Below are positions 15,396 to 23,935 of a stretch of DNA of 29,195 bases, one piece after another. The notes under the pieces are model-generated. The model was not told the DNA's origin and ran no database searches. It was given only the letters and a program-made list of their open reading frames with translations. The position numbers and the translations under genes are program-made. How positions within the stretch are numbered: the first letter of the stretch is position 1; the number at the start of each line of letters is the position of its first letter. Source of the stretch: Clostridiales bacterium (GTDB lineage: Bacteria; Bacillota; Clostridia; Lachnospirales; Lachnospiraceae); the NCBI GenBank assembly GCA_018366495.1, contig JAGZHZ010000028.1, positions 1-29,195 on the forward strand, in the 5' to 3' direction.

Positions 15396-17132
15396 TCACA
15401 TGATTTCTGCTTCTTTTATCAAAAAAACAGCAGAATCGTTTGTCAGAGGATTTCGTTTTTTATAATCAAACAAAATGGCTGTTCTCTGTTTTTTTCCGTC
15501 TCCAAGCACATCGAAGGAAAATATTTCCAAATGCGTCATCTTTGCCATCTGACGATGATTATATCCTTTATATTCTTTCAGATAATATGGATTTTCCTCT
15601 TCTTTTTTATAAAACTGCCCGGCAAACTCTTTCCATTGTCCCGGATCCGGTGCCCACGATGGACGGCTTTTACTATTCTCTCTCAAATACAAATCATAAA
15701 TCATCCATTCATCATACCATTTTTCTCTTTCTGTCCCCAGCTGCGCAATAAACTGTCTCAAAATTTCAAATCTTGCCATGCGTGAATGATTCTGGTGATT
15801 CAGTCCCTCTTTTTCATAATATTGCGCCAGCTCGAAAAACAGATCAAACGGCTGACGAAACTGTTGCTCCAGAGCACGGATCGTGTGCGTGAACTGACAA
15901 CTATTATAGTACACCTCCACCATTTCCTCCACTCCTTTTAAAGCAAGCAGTTCATCGTGGCTGAGCCATCTCGTAAACAGCACTTCATATTGAGGATCAT
16001 TGCGGTATACAATTCCATATTTTTCTGCATTGCGGTACATTTTTGACCCTTTCAGCACTTTCAAGAATCCAAGCTGAAGCTGATTCGGACGCATTTCATA
16101 CACTTCATTAAATGAGCGAACAAAACTTTCATATCCTTCATATGGAAGACCTGCAATCAGATCAAGATGCTGATGAATATTTTGAAAACTGTGAATCTGC
16201 GCCACAATCCGTCTCAGTTTTTCCAGATTTGTCACGCGGTCTATCTCCTTTATCGTATCGCTGTTTGTTGTCTGAACACCGATTTCCAGCTGCACCAGCC
16301 CTGGTCTCATACCGCTTAAAATTTCAAGTTCTTCTTCATTGATCAAATCCGCTGCAATTTCAAAATGAAAATTTGTAATTCCATTGTCATGTTCTCTGAT
16401 ATACTTCCAGATGCCGACAGCATGCTTGTGATTGCAGTTGAACGTACGGTCCACAAACTTTACCTGCGGCACTTTTTTATCCAGAAAAAACTGCAATTCC
16501 TTTTCCACCAGCTCAAGGCTTCTGAGACGTACTCTTTTATCAATCGAAGAGAGACAGTAACTGCAGGAAAAAGGACATCCTCTGCTGCTCTCATAATATA
16601 CAATCTTGTTCTCAAACTCTTTCATATCATGATACATAAACGGAATCTCATCCATCGGCAGAAACCCGCCGCATGAATTTGCAAAAATCTCACCATTCTC
16701 TCCCCGGTATGTGATACCTGCGATTTCTTTTCTGTCTCCCTTTCCCGCTATATAATAGTCGAGCAGAGCCAGAAAGCTTCGCTCCCCTTCCCCTGTCATC
16801 ACACCATTTGCCTGCGGCATCTCATCCAAAAAAGATACTGCATCGTAAGATACCTCCGGACCTCCGACCCAGATCACGGTATCCGGAAGCAGTTTATGAA
16901 TCTCCGGTATTAGTTTCTTGACGAATTCCAGATTCCAGATATAACAGGAAAAGGCAAGTAAATCCGGTTTTTTCTTGTAAATCTCCTCCATAATATCATC
17001 TGCATAATGGTTAATTGTAAATTCTGCAATCTCTATCTGATCTCTATATCGCTCTGCGTAAGCCCTCAGACTATACACAGCCAGATTAGAATGAATATAT
17101 TTTGCATTGATCGCACATAATAAAATTTTCAT
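15396..17132 (-). CDS. B12-binding-type radical SAM protein (DUF4080-like C-terminus)
   Basis: This 578-residue protein has an N-terminal Rossmann-like domain of the B12-binding type (about 1-130, with VGGPEVSYD and GEGE). A radical SAM core follows (about 175-400) with the cluster motif C186-x3-C190-x2-C193 (RGCPFSCSYC), then an alpha-helical C-terminus of DUF4080 type. Radical SAM enzymes use a [4Fe-4S] cluster to make a 5'-deoxyadenosyl radical. Members of this subgroup are annotated as possible methyltransferases of unknown substrate. I do not see the canonical DxHxxG base-off cobalamin motif, so cobalamin binding is uncertain. A GGAAGAGGAG ribosome site precedes the ATG. It is the first gene of the operon with the Nth-DnaQ fusion, the microprotein and the VanW protein. 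Confidence 0.88.
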   Translation of the reverse strand: MKILLCAINAKYIHSNLAVYSLRAYAERYRDQIEIAEFTINHYADDIMEEIYKKKPDLLAFSCYIWNLEFVKKLIPEIHKLLPDTVIWVGGPEVSYDAVSFLDEMPQANGVMTGEGERSFLALLDYYIAGKGDRKEIAGITYRGENGEIFANSCGGFLPMDEIPFMYHDMKEFENKIVYYESSRGCPFSCSYCLSSIDKRVRLRSLELVEKELQFFLDKKVPQVKFVDRTFNCNHKHAVGIWKYIREHDNGITNFHFEIAADLINEEELEILSGMRPGLVQLEIGVQTTNSDTIKEIDRVTNLEKLRRIVAQIHSFQNIHQHLDLIAGLPYEGYESFVRSFNEVYEMRPNQLQLGFLKVLKGSKMYRNAEKYGIVYRNDPQYEVLFTRWLSHDELLALKGVEEMVEVYYNSCQFTHTIRALEQQFRQPFDLFFELAQYYEKEGLNHQNHSRMARFEILRQFIAQLGTEREKWYDEWMIYDLYLRENSKSRPSWAPDPGQWKEFAGQFYKKEEENPYYLKEYKGYNHRQMAKMTHLEIFSFDVLGDGKKQRTAILFDYKKRNPLTNDSAVFLIKEAEIM

Positions 17133-17162
17133 CGCTTCTTCTCCTCTTCCTGTTTTTTATTG

Positions 17163-17294
17163 TTCTGATTTTATCTTTTTCTGTTTTTATCTTCTGCACG
17201 TTATTTCTAAAAATTCATTGACTGCATCTTTCTGTTTTATCTTTATTTTGTTCTCTATGAAAATCTGTCACCGCATCTTTCTATTTTTATCTTT
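17163..17294 (-). repeat. Four short A-rich direct repeats upstream of the radical SAM operon
   Basis: On the minus strand the motif AAGATAAAA(A)(C/T)AGAA, with small variations, recurs at 17279-17294, 17230-17244, 17179-17193 and 17163-17178. The first two copies are also followed by GATGC (forward GCATCTTTCT at 17273-17282 and 17224-17233). The block fills the leader or promoter region, where I could not place a confident -35/-10 pair. Confidence 0.5.
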
Positions 17295-17336
17295 TTCTAT
17301 CTGTGCTGAAATCCAGCCAAAATCTGCTGATAATTA

Positions 17337-17374
17337 AGAAACGCTTTATCCCCTCCCGGAGAAAAAGCGTTTCT
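17337..17374 (-). terminator. Hairpin downstream of the P-type ATPase gene, probable terminator
   Basis: An 11-bp perfect stem (17337-17347 with 17364-17374) surrounds a 16-base loop, 7 bp after the ATPase stop. The minus-strand tail is TTAATTAT, so the U-run is weak; the hairpin itself is strong. Confidence 0.7.
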
Positions 17375-17381
17375 CTTATCA

Positions 17382-19865
17382 TCAGGCATTCACATTTGCC
17401 TTTTTCTTTATTTTAGCTCTTCCTTTATCGAATGCTCCCTGACACTTATCAAATTTGCTCTCCACCATACGGTACAGCGTATTCATACCGTCGAGCAGCA
17501 TTGGAGAGAAATTTAAAATTGCAAGCAGAATGATGACGGAATTGAAATTTAAACTTTCCAGTTCCAGCAAATCCTGTCCTACAATCATACAGATCAGATA
17601 GATCGTCTGCATTGCGTAAATCACGACCTTGCGGTATGGCGTCATCGGAGAATAAACTTTCTGCAGAGCCATCATATACGTCCATCCTGTTGTCAGTACT
17701 ACAACCGTTGTCAGCATATCCATCGGACATTTCAGCCATTCTCCGACATACATCGCCCCCATGACTGTCAGTGTTATCGTCAGCGCCGGAGGCGCAGCAT
17801 TCCTCAACACCCTTCGGAAGAAGTGATGATCCACCTGCTGAAAACTCGGTTCAATCGTCATTAAAAATGTCGGAATTGCCACAGCACATCCATTGATGAT
17901 AGAGAGCTGAATCGGTTCAAACGGATAGGCACGACCCACAAAGATCGTTTCCAATGCAAGAAGAACTGAAAAAATCGTCTTGATTAAAAACATGGATGCA
18001 GACAAGCCAATATTATTGATGACACGTCTTCCCTCATTCACGATATCCGGCATTACACTGAAATCAGAATCCAGTAAAACCACATTTGCACAGTTCTTTG
18101 CCGCATCGCTTCCTGAAGCCATTGCAATACTGCAGTTTGCCTCTTTCAGAGCCAGCACATCGTTTACACCGTCTCCCGTCATCGCAACCGTATGGCCTTG
18201 CTGTTTCAAAGCAACAACCATCTGCTTCTTCTGTTTCGGCGTCACACGTCCGAACACGCTGTACTGCTGAACAGCATCTGCAATCTCTTTCTCTGTCTTG
18301 AGCAGCGTCGCATCAATATAAGCATCTGCATTCTCAAGTCCAACCTTTTTCGCAATCGCAGCAACAGTTGCCGGATCATCTCCGGAAATTACCTTTACAT
18401 CTACTCCCTGCTCGCGGAAGTACTGCAGCGTTGCGCTTGCTTCCGGACGTATGATATCACTCATCAGAATGATCGCCAAAGGTTCCAGATTCTTCGGCAG
18501 TTCCGATTCATGGCGGATCTGCTCGCTGTGAGCCAGCACGAGGATACGATATCCCTCTTTTGCAAACGCCTGACATTTCATTTTCAAAGCTTCCTGCCCT
18601 TTCGGGAATAAAAACTGGACAGCTCCGATATAAAAACTGCCTCGTTCTTTAAATGATACTCCACTGTATTTTCGCTCGGATGAAAACGGAATCGTGTTTA
18701 CTGCCTGGTATGTACTGATCGGAGTAAATCGCTCTTTTAATGCCAGAAATGTTGCATTGTCATCGTTCAATGCCCCCATGATATTTCCCATAATCTGTTC
18801 CATGTCATGCTGTGTGATCTTTGGCGATCCCTCGATCGTCTCCTCTGTCTGATCCAGTATCAGATCTGTGTGCTCTCCCTCTGTCTTGTCTTCCAGTCTC
18901 AGCACGTCGTCCAGAATCTCCACACGCTCTACGCAGATATTTCCTTCTGTAAGCGTACCTGTTTTGTCAAGGCAAAGCACATCCACCCTCGCCAGTGTCT
19001 CAATACAAAACAATTCCTGAATCAGTGTTCTTCTTTTTGCAAGACGCAGCACGCCAAGTGTCATCGCCACACTCGTCAGAAGAACAAGACCTTCCGGGAT
19101 CATTCCCAGCAGAGCAGCAACTGTATTTAATACGGCATCTGTTCTTCCCACCTGCGTAATATAATACTGTTTATAGAACAGACCGATTCCCAATGGAATG
19201 ATAATAATACTGATCACTTTTAAAATACGATTCAGATTTTTTTTCAGAACAGAATCGTGTCTCTTAAACTGCTTTGCTTCTTTTGTAATCTGTTCCATGT
19301 AATTGTCTTCTCCTACATGGATTACTTTACATAACGCTTTTCCTGAAGTGACAAAACTTCCTGAAAAAAGCTGGGCGCCCTCTTCTTTATTTAAAGAGTC
19401 CGATTCACCTGTCAAAAGAGATTCATTTACTTCCAGATGTCCTTTCTGAACTACTGCGTCCGCTGGAATCTGATCACCTGTCTTTAAGACAATCAAGTCA
19501 TCCAGAACAATCTCATCCACATTTAATGTTACATACTTTCCACCTCTTACCGCCTGCACCTGACTGGCTGTCAGGATCGCCAGTTCATCCAGAGCTTTCT
19601 TTGTTCTTATTTCCTGAATGATACCGATTACCGTATTTATCAGGATAATAAAAATAAACATGGTATTTTTGAAAGAACCTACAAACAATACCATCGCCAG
19701 AAGAATCAGGTTGATAATGTTGAAGAACGTCACCGTGTTTCCCAGAATAATCTGCTTATAAGAACGAGTGGCATTTCCTGTCGTCTTATTGACCTTTCCT
19801 TCTTCTATTCTCTTTTGAACCTGCGCTTGGGTAAGACCTGTAATTTTTTCTTTTTTTGCTGCCAT
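17382..19865 (-). CDS. Cation-translocating P-type ATPase (CtpE/PacL-like)
   Basis: The 827-residue membrane pump carries the actuator motif TGES (152-155), phosphorylation motif D300-KTGTLT, PEGL in TM4 (257-260) and the hinge GDGVND (564-569). Two hydrophobic hairpins flank the actuator domain and about six membrane segments follow the hinge. The IPEGL motif and the lack of N-terminal metal-binding domains place it with Ca2+/Mg2+-type pumps rather than heavy-metal exporters. I recall mycobacterial CtpE, a calcium transporter, as a relative, but ion specificity is inference. The N domain has an acidic insert (about 320-350), and the usual KGxPE-type nucleotide motif is not obvious (IGAVQ appears there). 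The frame opens at 19928, but GGAGG just before the ATG at 19865 decides the start. Confidence 0.93.
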   Translation of the reverse strand: MAAKKEKITGLTQAQVQKRIEEGKVNKTTGNATRSYKQIILGNTVTFFNIINLILLAMVLFVGSFKNTMFIFIILINTVIGIIQEIRTKKALDELAILTASQVQAVRGGKYVTLNVDEIVLDDLIVLKTGDQIPADAVVQKGHLEVNESLLTGESDSLNKEEGAQLFSGSFVTSGKALCKVIHVGEDNYMEQITKEAKQFKRHDSVLKKNLNRILKVISIIIIPLGIGLFYKQYYITQVGRTDAVLNTVAALLGMIPEGLVLLTSVAMTLGVLRLAKRRTLIQELFCIETLARVDVLCLDKTGTLTEGNICVERVEILDDVLRLEDKTEGEHTDLILDQTEETIEGSPKITQHDMEQIMGNIMGALNDDNATFLALKERFTPISTYQAVNTIPFSSERKYSGVSFKERGSFYIGAVQFLFPKGQEALKMKCQAFAKEGYRILVLAHSEQIRHESELPKNLEPLAIILMSDIIRPEASATLQYFREQGVDVKVISGDDPATVAAIAKKVGLENADAYIDATLLKTEKEIADAVQQYSVFGRVTPKQKKQMVVALKQQGHTVAMTGDGVNDVLALKEANCSIAMASGSDAAKNCANVVLLDSDFSVMPDIVNEGRRVINNIGLSASMFLIKTIFSVLLALETIFVGRAYPFEPIQLSIINGCAVAIPTFLMTIEPSFQQVDHHFFRRVLRNAAPPALTITLTVMGAMYVGEWLKCPMDMLTTVVVLTTGWTYMMALQKVYSPMTPYRKVVIYAMQTIYLICMIVGQDLLELESLNFNSVIILLAILNFSPMLLDGMNTLYRMVESKFDKCQGAFDKGRAKIKKKANVNA

Positions 19866-19889
19866 ATAGTCCTCCAATTTCTTCCCTTT

Positions 19890-19904
19890 CCCGCATTTTG
19901 CGGG
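19890..19904 (-). promoter_or_regulatory. Short strong hairpin in the leader of the P-type ATPase gene
   Basis: A 6-bp GC-rich perfect stem (CCCGCA/TGCGGG) with a 3-base loop lies about 24 bases upstream of the start codon, just 5' of the ribosome site. It may be structural or regulatory. Confidence 0.4.
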
Positions 19905-19923
19905 TATCCCACGCTTGTAATTT

Positions 19924-19952
19924 ATCATAACTCAATTCTATCGATTTGGAAA
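19924..19952 (-). promoter_or_regulatory. Candidate promoter of the P-type ATPase gene
   Basis: On the minus strand TTTCCA (19947-19952) and TATGAT (19924-19929) are 17 bp apart. The -10 is near consensus and the -35 matches at four of six positions. The in-frame ATG at 19928 lies inside this -10, another reason to prefer the start at 19865. Confidence 0.5.
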
Positions 19953-20016
19953 GCCTAAATCTATTAAATTTCTTTATCTGCCACAAAGAAATCAGAAAAT
20001 GCTTCCTGGTGTTTCA

Positions 20017-20045
20017 TTGACACTGTCTTAAAAATGAGCTATGAT
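20017..20045 (+). promoter_or_regulatory. Consensus SigA promoter of the xpaC-telA operon
   Basis: TTGACA (20017-20022), a 17-bp spacer and TATGAT (20040-20045) form an almost perfect vegetative promoter. An apparent in-frame ATG at 20034 lies in the spacer and cannot be the start. The T- and A-rich leader of about 120 bases contains a small GCAAAA/TTTTGC hairpin just after the predicted start of transcription. Confidence 0.82.
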
Positions 20046-20171
20046 AATTTTGATTGCAAAAGTTCTTTTTGCCATTCATTTTATTTCAAAAAACTCTATT
20101 TTTCCTCAAAAAAAACAAATATTTTTCTGTTTTTGTTATTCTTTATTTTATTTTTTATTTCAGGAGGATTT

Positions 20172-21473
20172 ATGAACCGAAACGATTTTTCAGAACTGGG
20201 GGAACAGATTAAAAATCTGGTTCAGGATGCTGTAGACTCCCAAAATTTTGATCAGTTAAGCCGTACCATCGGCGCTGCAATTAATCAGACATTAAACACG
20301 GTAGGTGATACCTTTAACAACACCGTAAATAATGTCGGAAAAAATATCAATGATACCATTGAACACGTTGGTCAGGCATTTCAAAATGGAACCCACGGCT
20401 ATGACCATGCTCCCAAAAGAAAGCCTGTTTCTAAAGAACCATATTACGGTCCTAGAAAGCGCTCTGCCAATCGCAGAGAGCCTGATGTCGCCCGCACTTC
20501 CTTTCCTCCAAATCTTGTAAAAAACTGCACTTCGCTCAATATCGGCGGAACGGCTCTCGCTGCAATCGGTACTTCCTGCTCTGTAATGTTTGGACTGGTA
20601 TTAATGCTTGTGGCAATAGCTGCCCCTGAATTTCTGATTCCAATCGTACTCTTCTCCGTCTTTTTCGCTGGAAGTCTCATCATGGCGCTCACGGGATTCC
20701 GTATGCGGAAACGATATGAACGCTTCCAGTTCTATCTGGCTCAACTTTGCGATAAGACGTATATTTCCATCCAAAGTCTGTCAGATTCACTCGGAAAATC
20801 AAAACGTTTTGTGGTCCGTGACCTGCAGAATATGATTCGAAAACGTATGTTTCTGCAAGGTCATATGGATGAACAGAAGACGTGTCTCATGATCAGTGAT
20901 GCCTCCTATCAGCAATATCAACAGCTGATTCAAAATACAAAACTTCAGGAAGAATCCCGCAAAAAAACAGCCGGTTTTTCTTCCGAAAAAGAAGAAAACA
21001 CCTCCAAAAAAGAGGAATATTCCGAAGAAGTGCGAAAAATTATTGAGGAAGGCAATTCTTATATTGAAAAAATCAGATTCTGCAATGACCAGATTTCGGA
21101 TGCACAATTTTCGGCAAAACTTTCCCGTCTGGAACTGATTGTGACAAAAATTTTTAACTGTGTAAAAGAAAATCCTGACTTTGCCTCTGATCTCAGAAAA
21201 TTTATGGATTATTATCTTCCAACTACCTGGAAACTGATCGATGCTTACCGCACGTTAGATCAGCAGCCGGTTGAAGGTGAAAATATTTCTTCATCAAAAA
21301 AAGAAATTTCTGACACACTCGATACGATCAACGCCGCATTTGAAAATCTGCTTGACCGTTTCTTCCAAAGTACCGCATGGGATATCTCGACTGACATCTC
21401 CGTACTTCAGACTATGCTTGCACAGGAAGGACTTACAGATCAGGGATTTCCAGGATCAAAAAAGAAAAAATAA
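20172..21473 (+). CDS. xpaC: XpaC-family protein (5-bromo-4-chloroindolyl phosphate hydrolysis family)
   Basis: The 433-residue protein starts at 20172, directly after AGGAGG. The N-terminal 75 residues are amphipathic and rich in Asn, Gln and Thr (repeated VNNVGKNINDTIEHVGQ-like turns). A basic linker follows, then two adjacent membrane helices (about 126-150 and 154-175) and a cytoplasmic helical domain to the end, with a Lys/Glu-rich coiled stretch at about 265-300. This matches XpaC, named for a Bacillus gene linked to hydrolysis of a chromogenic phosphate; its real role is unknown. telA begins 28 bp downstream with its own ribosome site. The xpaC-telA pairing is also found in Bacillus (xpaC-yaaN), which supports both calls and suggests joint action at the membrane. 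Confidence 0.87.
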   Translation: MNRNDFSELGEQIKNLVQDAVDSQNFDQLSRTIGAAINQTLNTVGDTFNNTVNNVGKNINDTIEHVGQAFQNGTHGYDHAPKRKPVSKEPYYGPRKRSANRREPDVARTSFPPNLVKNCTSLNIGGTALAAIGTSCSVMFGLVLMLVAIAAPEFLIPIVLFSVFFAGSLIMALTGFRMRKRYERFQFYLAQLCDKTYISIQSLSDSLGKSKRFVVRDLQNMIRKRMFLQGHMDEQKTCLMISDASYQQYQQLIQNTKLQEESRKKTAGFSSEKEENTSKKEEYSEEVRKIIEEGNSYIEKIRFCNDQISDAQFSAKLSRLELIVTKIFNCVKENPDFASDLRKFMDYYLPTTWKLIDAYRTLDQQPVEGENISSSKKEISDTLDTINAAFENLLDRFFQSTAWDISTDISVLQTMLAQEGLTDQGFPGSKKKK

Positions 21474-21501
21474 ATGACCGTCAAACAGGAGGAGATTAAA
21501 T

Positions 21502-22644
21502 ATGAAAGACGCATTTGAAGATTTCAGCACAACCCCAACTTTAACTTTTGATCCTCTCCCTGAGGAAAAAGAACCAGAACAGCCAATCCCACAGGAGCAG
21601 GAGAAACCAATCCTTGATGACAGTATTCTCTCTGACGAAGAAAGAGATATGGTCGATCAGTTTTCCAAACAGATTGATCTTCATAATTCAAATGCTATTC
21701 TCCAATATGGTGTCGGAACACAGAAAAAAATGGCCGATTTCTCCGAGGCAGCTCTGGAAAATGTAAAGACAAAAGACCTGGGTGAAGTCGGTGATATGCT
21801 TTCACAAGTCGTGACAGAATTAAAAGACTTCGACGCCTCTGAGGAGCCGAAAGGATTTTTCGGATTTTTTAAAAAAAGCGGCGATAAGATGCAGACTATG
21901 AAAGCGAAATATACGAAGGCAGAAGGTACTGTAAACAAGATCTGTCAGGCGCTGGAACAGCATCAGATCACACTGATGAAAGACATCGCTTCTCTTGACA
22001 AGATGTACGAGATCAACAAAACATACTTTAAAGAACTGTCAATGTATATTCTGGCGGGAAAGAAAAAATTAGAGGAAGTAAAGAAAACAGAGCTGATTCC
22101 TCTCGTTGCAAAAGCGGAAGCTTCTAATCTGCCTGAGGATGCGCAGGCGGCAAAGGATCTCCAGTCCCTGTGCACACGTTTTGAAAAAAAAATTCATGAT
22201 CTGGAACTGACCAGAATGATCTCCATTCAGACCGCTCCTCAGATCCGCCTTGTTCAGGACAATGATACAATTATGGTCGAGAAAATCCAGTCCACCATCG
22301 TCAATACAATTCCTCTCTGGAAAAGTCAGATGGTGCTGACACTTGGAATCGAACATTCCACCAGAGCTGCAAAAGCACAGCATGAAGTTACCGATATGAC
22401 AAATGAGCTTCTGCGCCGAAATGCAGAACGTCTCAAAACAGTTACGATTGAGACAGCCAGAGAATCCGAGCGCGGTATTGTAGATCTTGAAACGCTGAAA
22501 CAGACAAATGCTTCCCTGATTTCCACTTTAGATGAAGTGATGAAAATTCAGACAGAGGGCCGCCAGAAACGTCTTGAAGCGGAACGGGAAATCAACCGTC
22601 TGGAAAGCGAGATCAAGCATACGCTTCTTTCCATACGAAAATAA
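21502..22644 (+). CDS. telA: TelA-family protein (toxic anion resistance)
   Basis: The 380-residue soluble protein is almost wholly alpha-helical. It has an acidic, proline-rich N-terminus (1-45) and the TelA core with KGFFGFFKKSGDKM near 115, NKICQALEQHQITLMKDIASLD, IQTAPQIRLVQDND and NTIPLWKSQMVLTLG, and ends in a coiled coil rich in Glu and Arg. TelA was named for tellurite resistance. Relatives are linked to envelope stress and lantibiotic or antimicrobial tolerance, but the molecular mechanism is not established. AGGAGG precedes the ATG. It is co-transcribed with xpaC. No clear terminator follows, so transcription may continue into the 59-residue gene 158 bp downstream. Confidence 0.92.
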   Translation: MKDAFEDFSTTPTLTFDPLPEEKEPEQPIPQEQEKPILDDSILSDEERDMVDQFSKQIDLHNSNAILQYGVGTQKKMADFSEAALENVKTKDLGEVGDMLSQVVTELKDFDASEEPKGFFGFFKKSGDKMQTMKAKYTKAEGTVNKICQALEQHQITLMKDIASLDKMYEINKTYFKELSMYILAGKKKLEEVKKTELIPLVAKAEASNLPEDAQAAKDLQSLCTRFEKKIHDLELTRMISIQTAPQIRLVQDNDTIMVEKIQSTIVNTIPLWKSQMVLTLGIEHSTRAAKAQHEVTDMTNELLRRNAERLKTVTIETARESERGIVDLETLKQTNASLISTLDEVMKIQTEGRQKRLEAEREINRLESEIKHTLLSIRK

Positions 22645-22802
22645 ACGATATGATATTTTTTTATTTTCGGGGCACACTATTATCAGAATCTTATCGGAAA
22701 TCCAGTTTTTCTATATCTTTTTCACTGCTTTTCGATTAGATTCGATTCTTTCTTACCCGAAAAACTTTCTTTTATTTTATTGTATCACGAAGGAGGCATA
22801 TC

Positions 22803-22982
22803 ATGTACGATAAAGAAAAAAATAATCGTATCATCAATGAGTATGATTTTTTCTCCAGCGCCTGTTCTTCTACCGACTGCACCGGCTTAATTCCATCTGC
22901 AGTTCAAGACATCAGCGAGTGGGAACATTACAATGATCTGTATCCTTTCGGTGTGCCTGACCTTACCAGAAAAGACCGCTGA
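22803..22982 (+). CDS. 59-residue soluble microprotein with CSSTDCTGLIPS motif
   Basis: A short frame with an excellent ribosome site (AAGGAGG, 6 bases before ATG) encodes a charged N-terminus, the motif CSSTDCTGLIPS with C21 and C26, and an acidic/aromatic end (ISEWEHYNDLYPFGVPDL). It has no signal peptide or membrane helix. It ends at a TGA 18 bp before a strong terminator stem, as expected of a real terminal gene. I have an unverified recollection of similar short clostridial proteins with a TDCTGLIP core. Function unknown; the paired cysteines could bind metal or respond to redox. I found no convincing promoter in the 158 bp upstream. Confidence 0.75.
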   Translation: MYDKEKNNRIINEYDFFSSACSSTDCTGLIPSAVQDISEWEHYNDLYPFGVPDLTRKDR

Positions 22983-22992
22983 TTTTTTTATT

Positions 22993-23047
22993 AAAAAACC
23001 GTCCCCCCATCATCAAATTTCAGATCCGATGATGGGGGGACAGTTTT
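22993..23047. terminator. Strong bidirectional terminator
   Basis: A 14-bp perfect GC-rich stem (23001-23014 with 23028-23041) is extended outward by A/T pairs after one mismatch. TTTTTA follows on the plus strand and TTTTTTA on the minus strand. It separates the microprotein gene from the convergent hydrolase gene. Confidence 0.94.
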
Positions 23048-23841
23048 TATTCTTTAAAGTCAAACAATTTTTCCAGCCACGACGATGACAGTTTTACCCA
23101 AGCGGCACACTGTTCATTGACTGTCCGCACTTCATGACAGCACGTTGAACTGCCATGTATTCCCTCGGCAAACAGATGGCATTCACACATTACATGATTT
23201 CTGTGCAGAGCCTGCAAAAACAAGATGCTGTTCTCGACAGGAACAGACGTGTCATTCATCGTATGCCATAGGAATGTAGGAGGTGTATTCGGACTGACAT
23301 GCTTTTCCAGCGACCAGAACTGTCTGCTCTCCTCATCGTTTTTATTCCCACATACCCTTTCAATGGAACCCCTGTGAGCAAACTCTCCCGCTGTGATCAC
23401 CGGATAGCATAATAGCAATGCATCTGGTCTGTTTTCCTCCTTTTTTTCTCCCCGTACTACTTTATCAAAATGAACGCCCAGACTTGCCGCCACATGGGCG
23501 CCTGCTGAAAATCCTGCTGCCGTGATCTGATCTTTTCTTACCAGCCACTCCTCACTGTGCGCCCGAATCATCTGTACCGATTCAGACAATTCTCTCAATG
23601 GATTTTGATCTCCCGCTTTTTCCCTGATCGAATATCGAAGCACAAACGTCTGAAATCCTTTTGCAAAAAAAGCAAATGCCGGAGGATCTGCCTCTCTTTC
23701 TGACAGCTTCTCATATCCTCCTCCCGGACAGAAAATAATTGCTGGACGCATCGTTCTGTCTGGAACCTCCGGCATATATTCATGGAGATATCCGGTGAGG
23801 AGCGCCTTTTGTTCCCCTATTTCTTTTTGTATCACTTTCAT
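23047..23841 (-). CDS. Alpha/beta hydrolase (carboxylesterase, BD-FAE/acetylxylan-esterase-like)
   Basis: The 264-residue cytoplasmic enzyme shows the oxyanion motif CPGGGY (38-43), the nucleophile elbow GFSAGAH with S112, D197 in the MNDTSVP turn and H229 in EGIHGSS, a complete Ser-Asp-His triad. Such proteins cleave short acyl esters. Sugar-acetyl ester hydrolysis is common in gut Clostridia, but the substrate cannot be inferred here and no carbohydrate genes are adjacent. An AAAGGAG site precedes the ATG, and a promoter lies 40 bp upstream, so it is probably monocistronic between the Bce module and the shared terminator. Confidence 0.88.
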   Translation of the reverse strand: MKVIQKEIGEQKALLTGYLHEYMPEVPDRTMRPAIIFCPGGGYEKLSEREADPPAFAFFAKGFQTFVLRYSIREKAGDQNPLRELSESVQMIRAHSEEWLVRKDQITAAGFSAGAHVAASLGVHFDKVVRGEKKEENRPDALLLCYPVITAGEFAHRGSIERVCGNKNDEESRQFWSLEKHVSPNTPPTFLWHTMNDTSVPVENSILFLQALHRNHVMCECHLFAEGIHGSSTCCHEVRTVNEQCAAWVKLSSSWLEKLFDFKE

Positions 23842-23880
23842 CTGTCTGCGTTCTCCTTTCCCGTATCTATGTGTAACTGT

Positions 23881-23909
23881 ATCATATCATACGAAAAAAC
23901 TACAGACAA
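23881..23909 (-). promoter_or_regulatory. SigA-type promoter of the hydrolase gene
   Basis: On the minus strand TTGTCT (23904-23909), a 17-bp spacer and TATGAT (23881-23886). It separates the hydrolase from the permease operon upstream, which has no strong terminator of its own in the 94-bp gap. Confidence 0.65.
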
Positions 23910-23935
23910 GAAGCTGTCATTTTTTCTCACGATTT

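Noticed and set aside
23842..23935. Terminator after the permease gene
   Set aside because: Only a 4-bp GACA/TGTC stem precedes a T-run, too weak to call.
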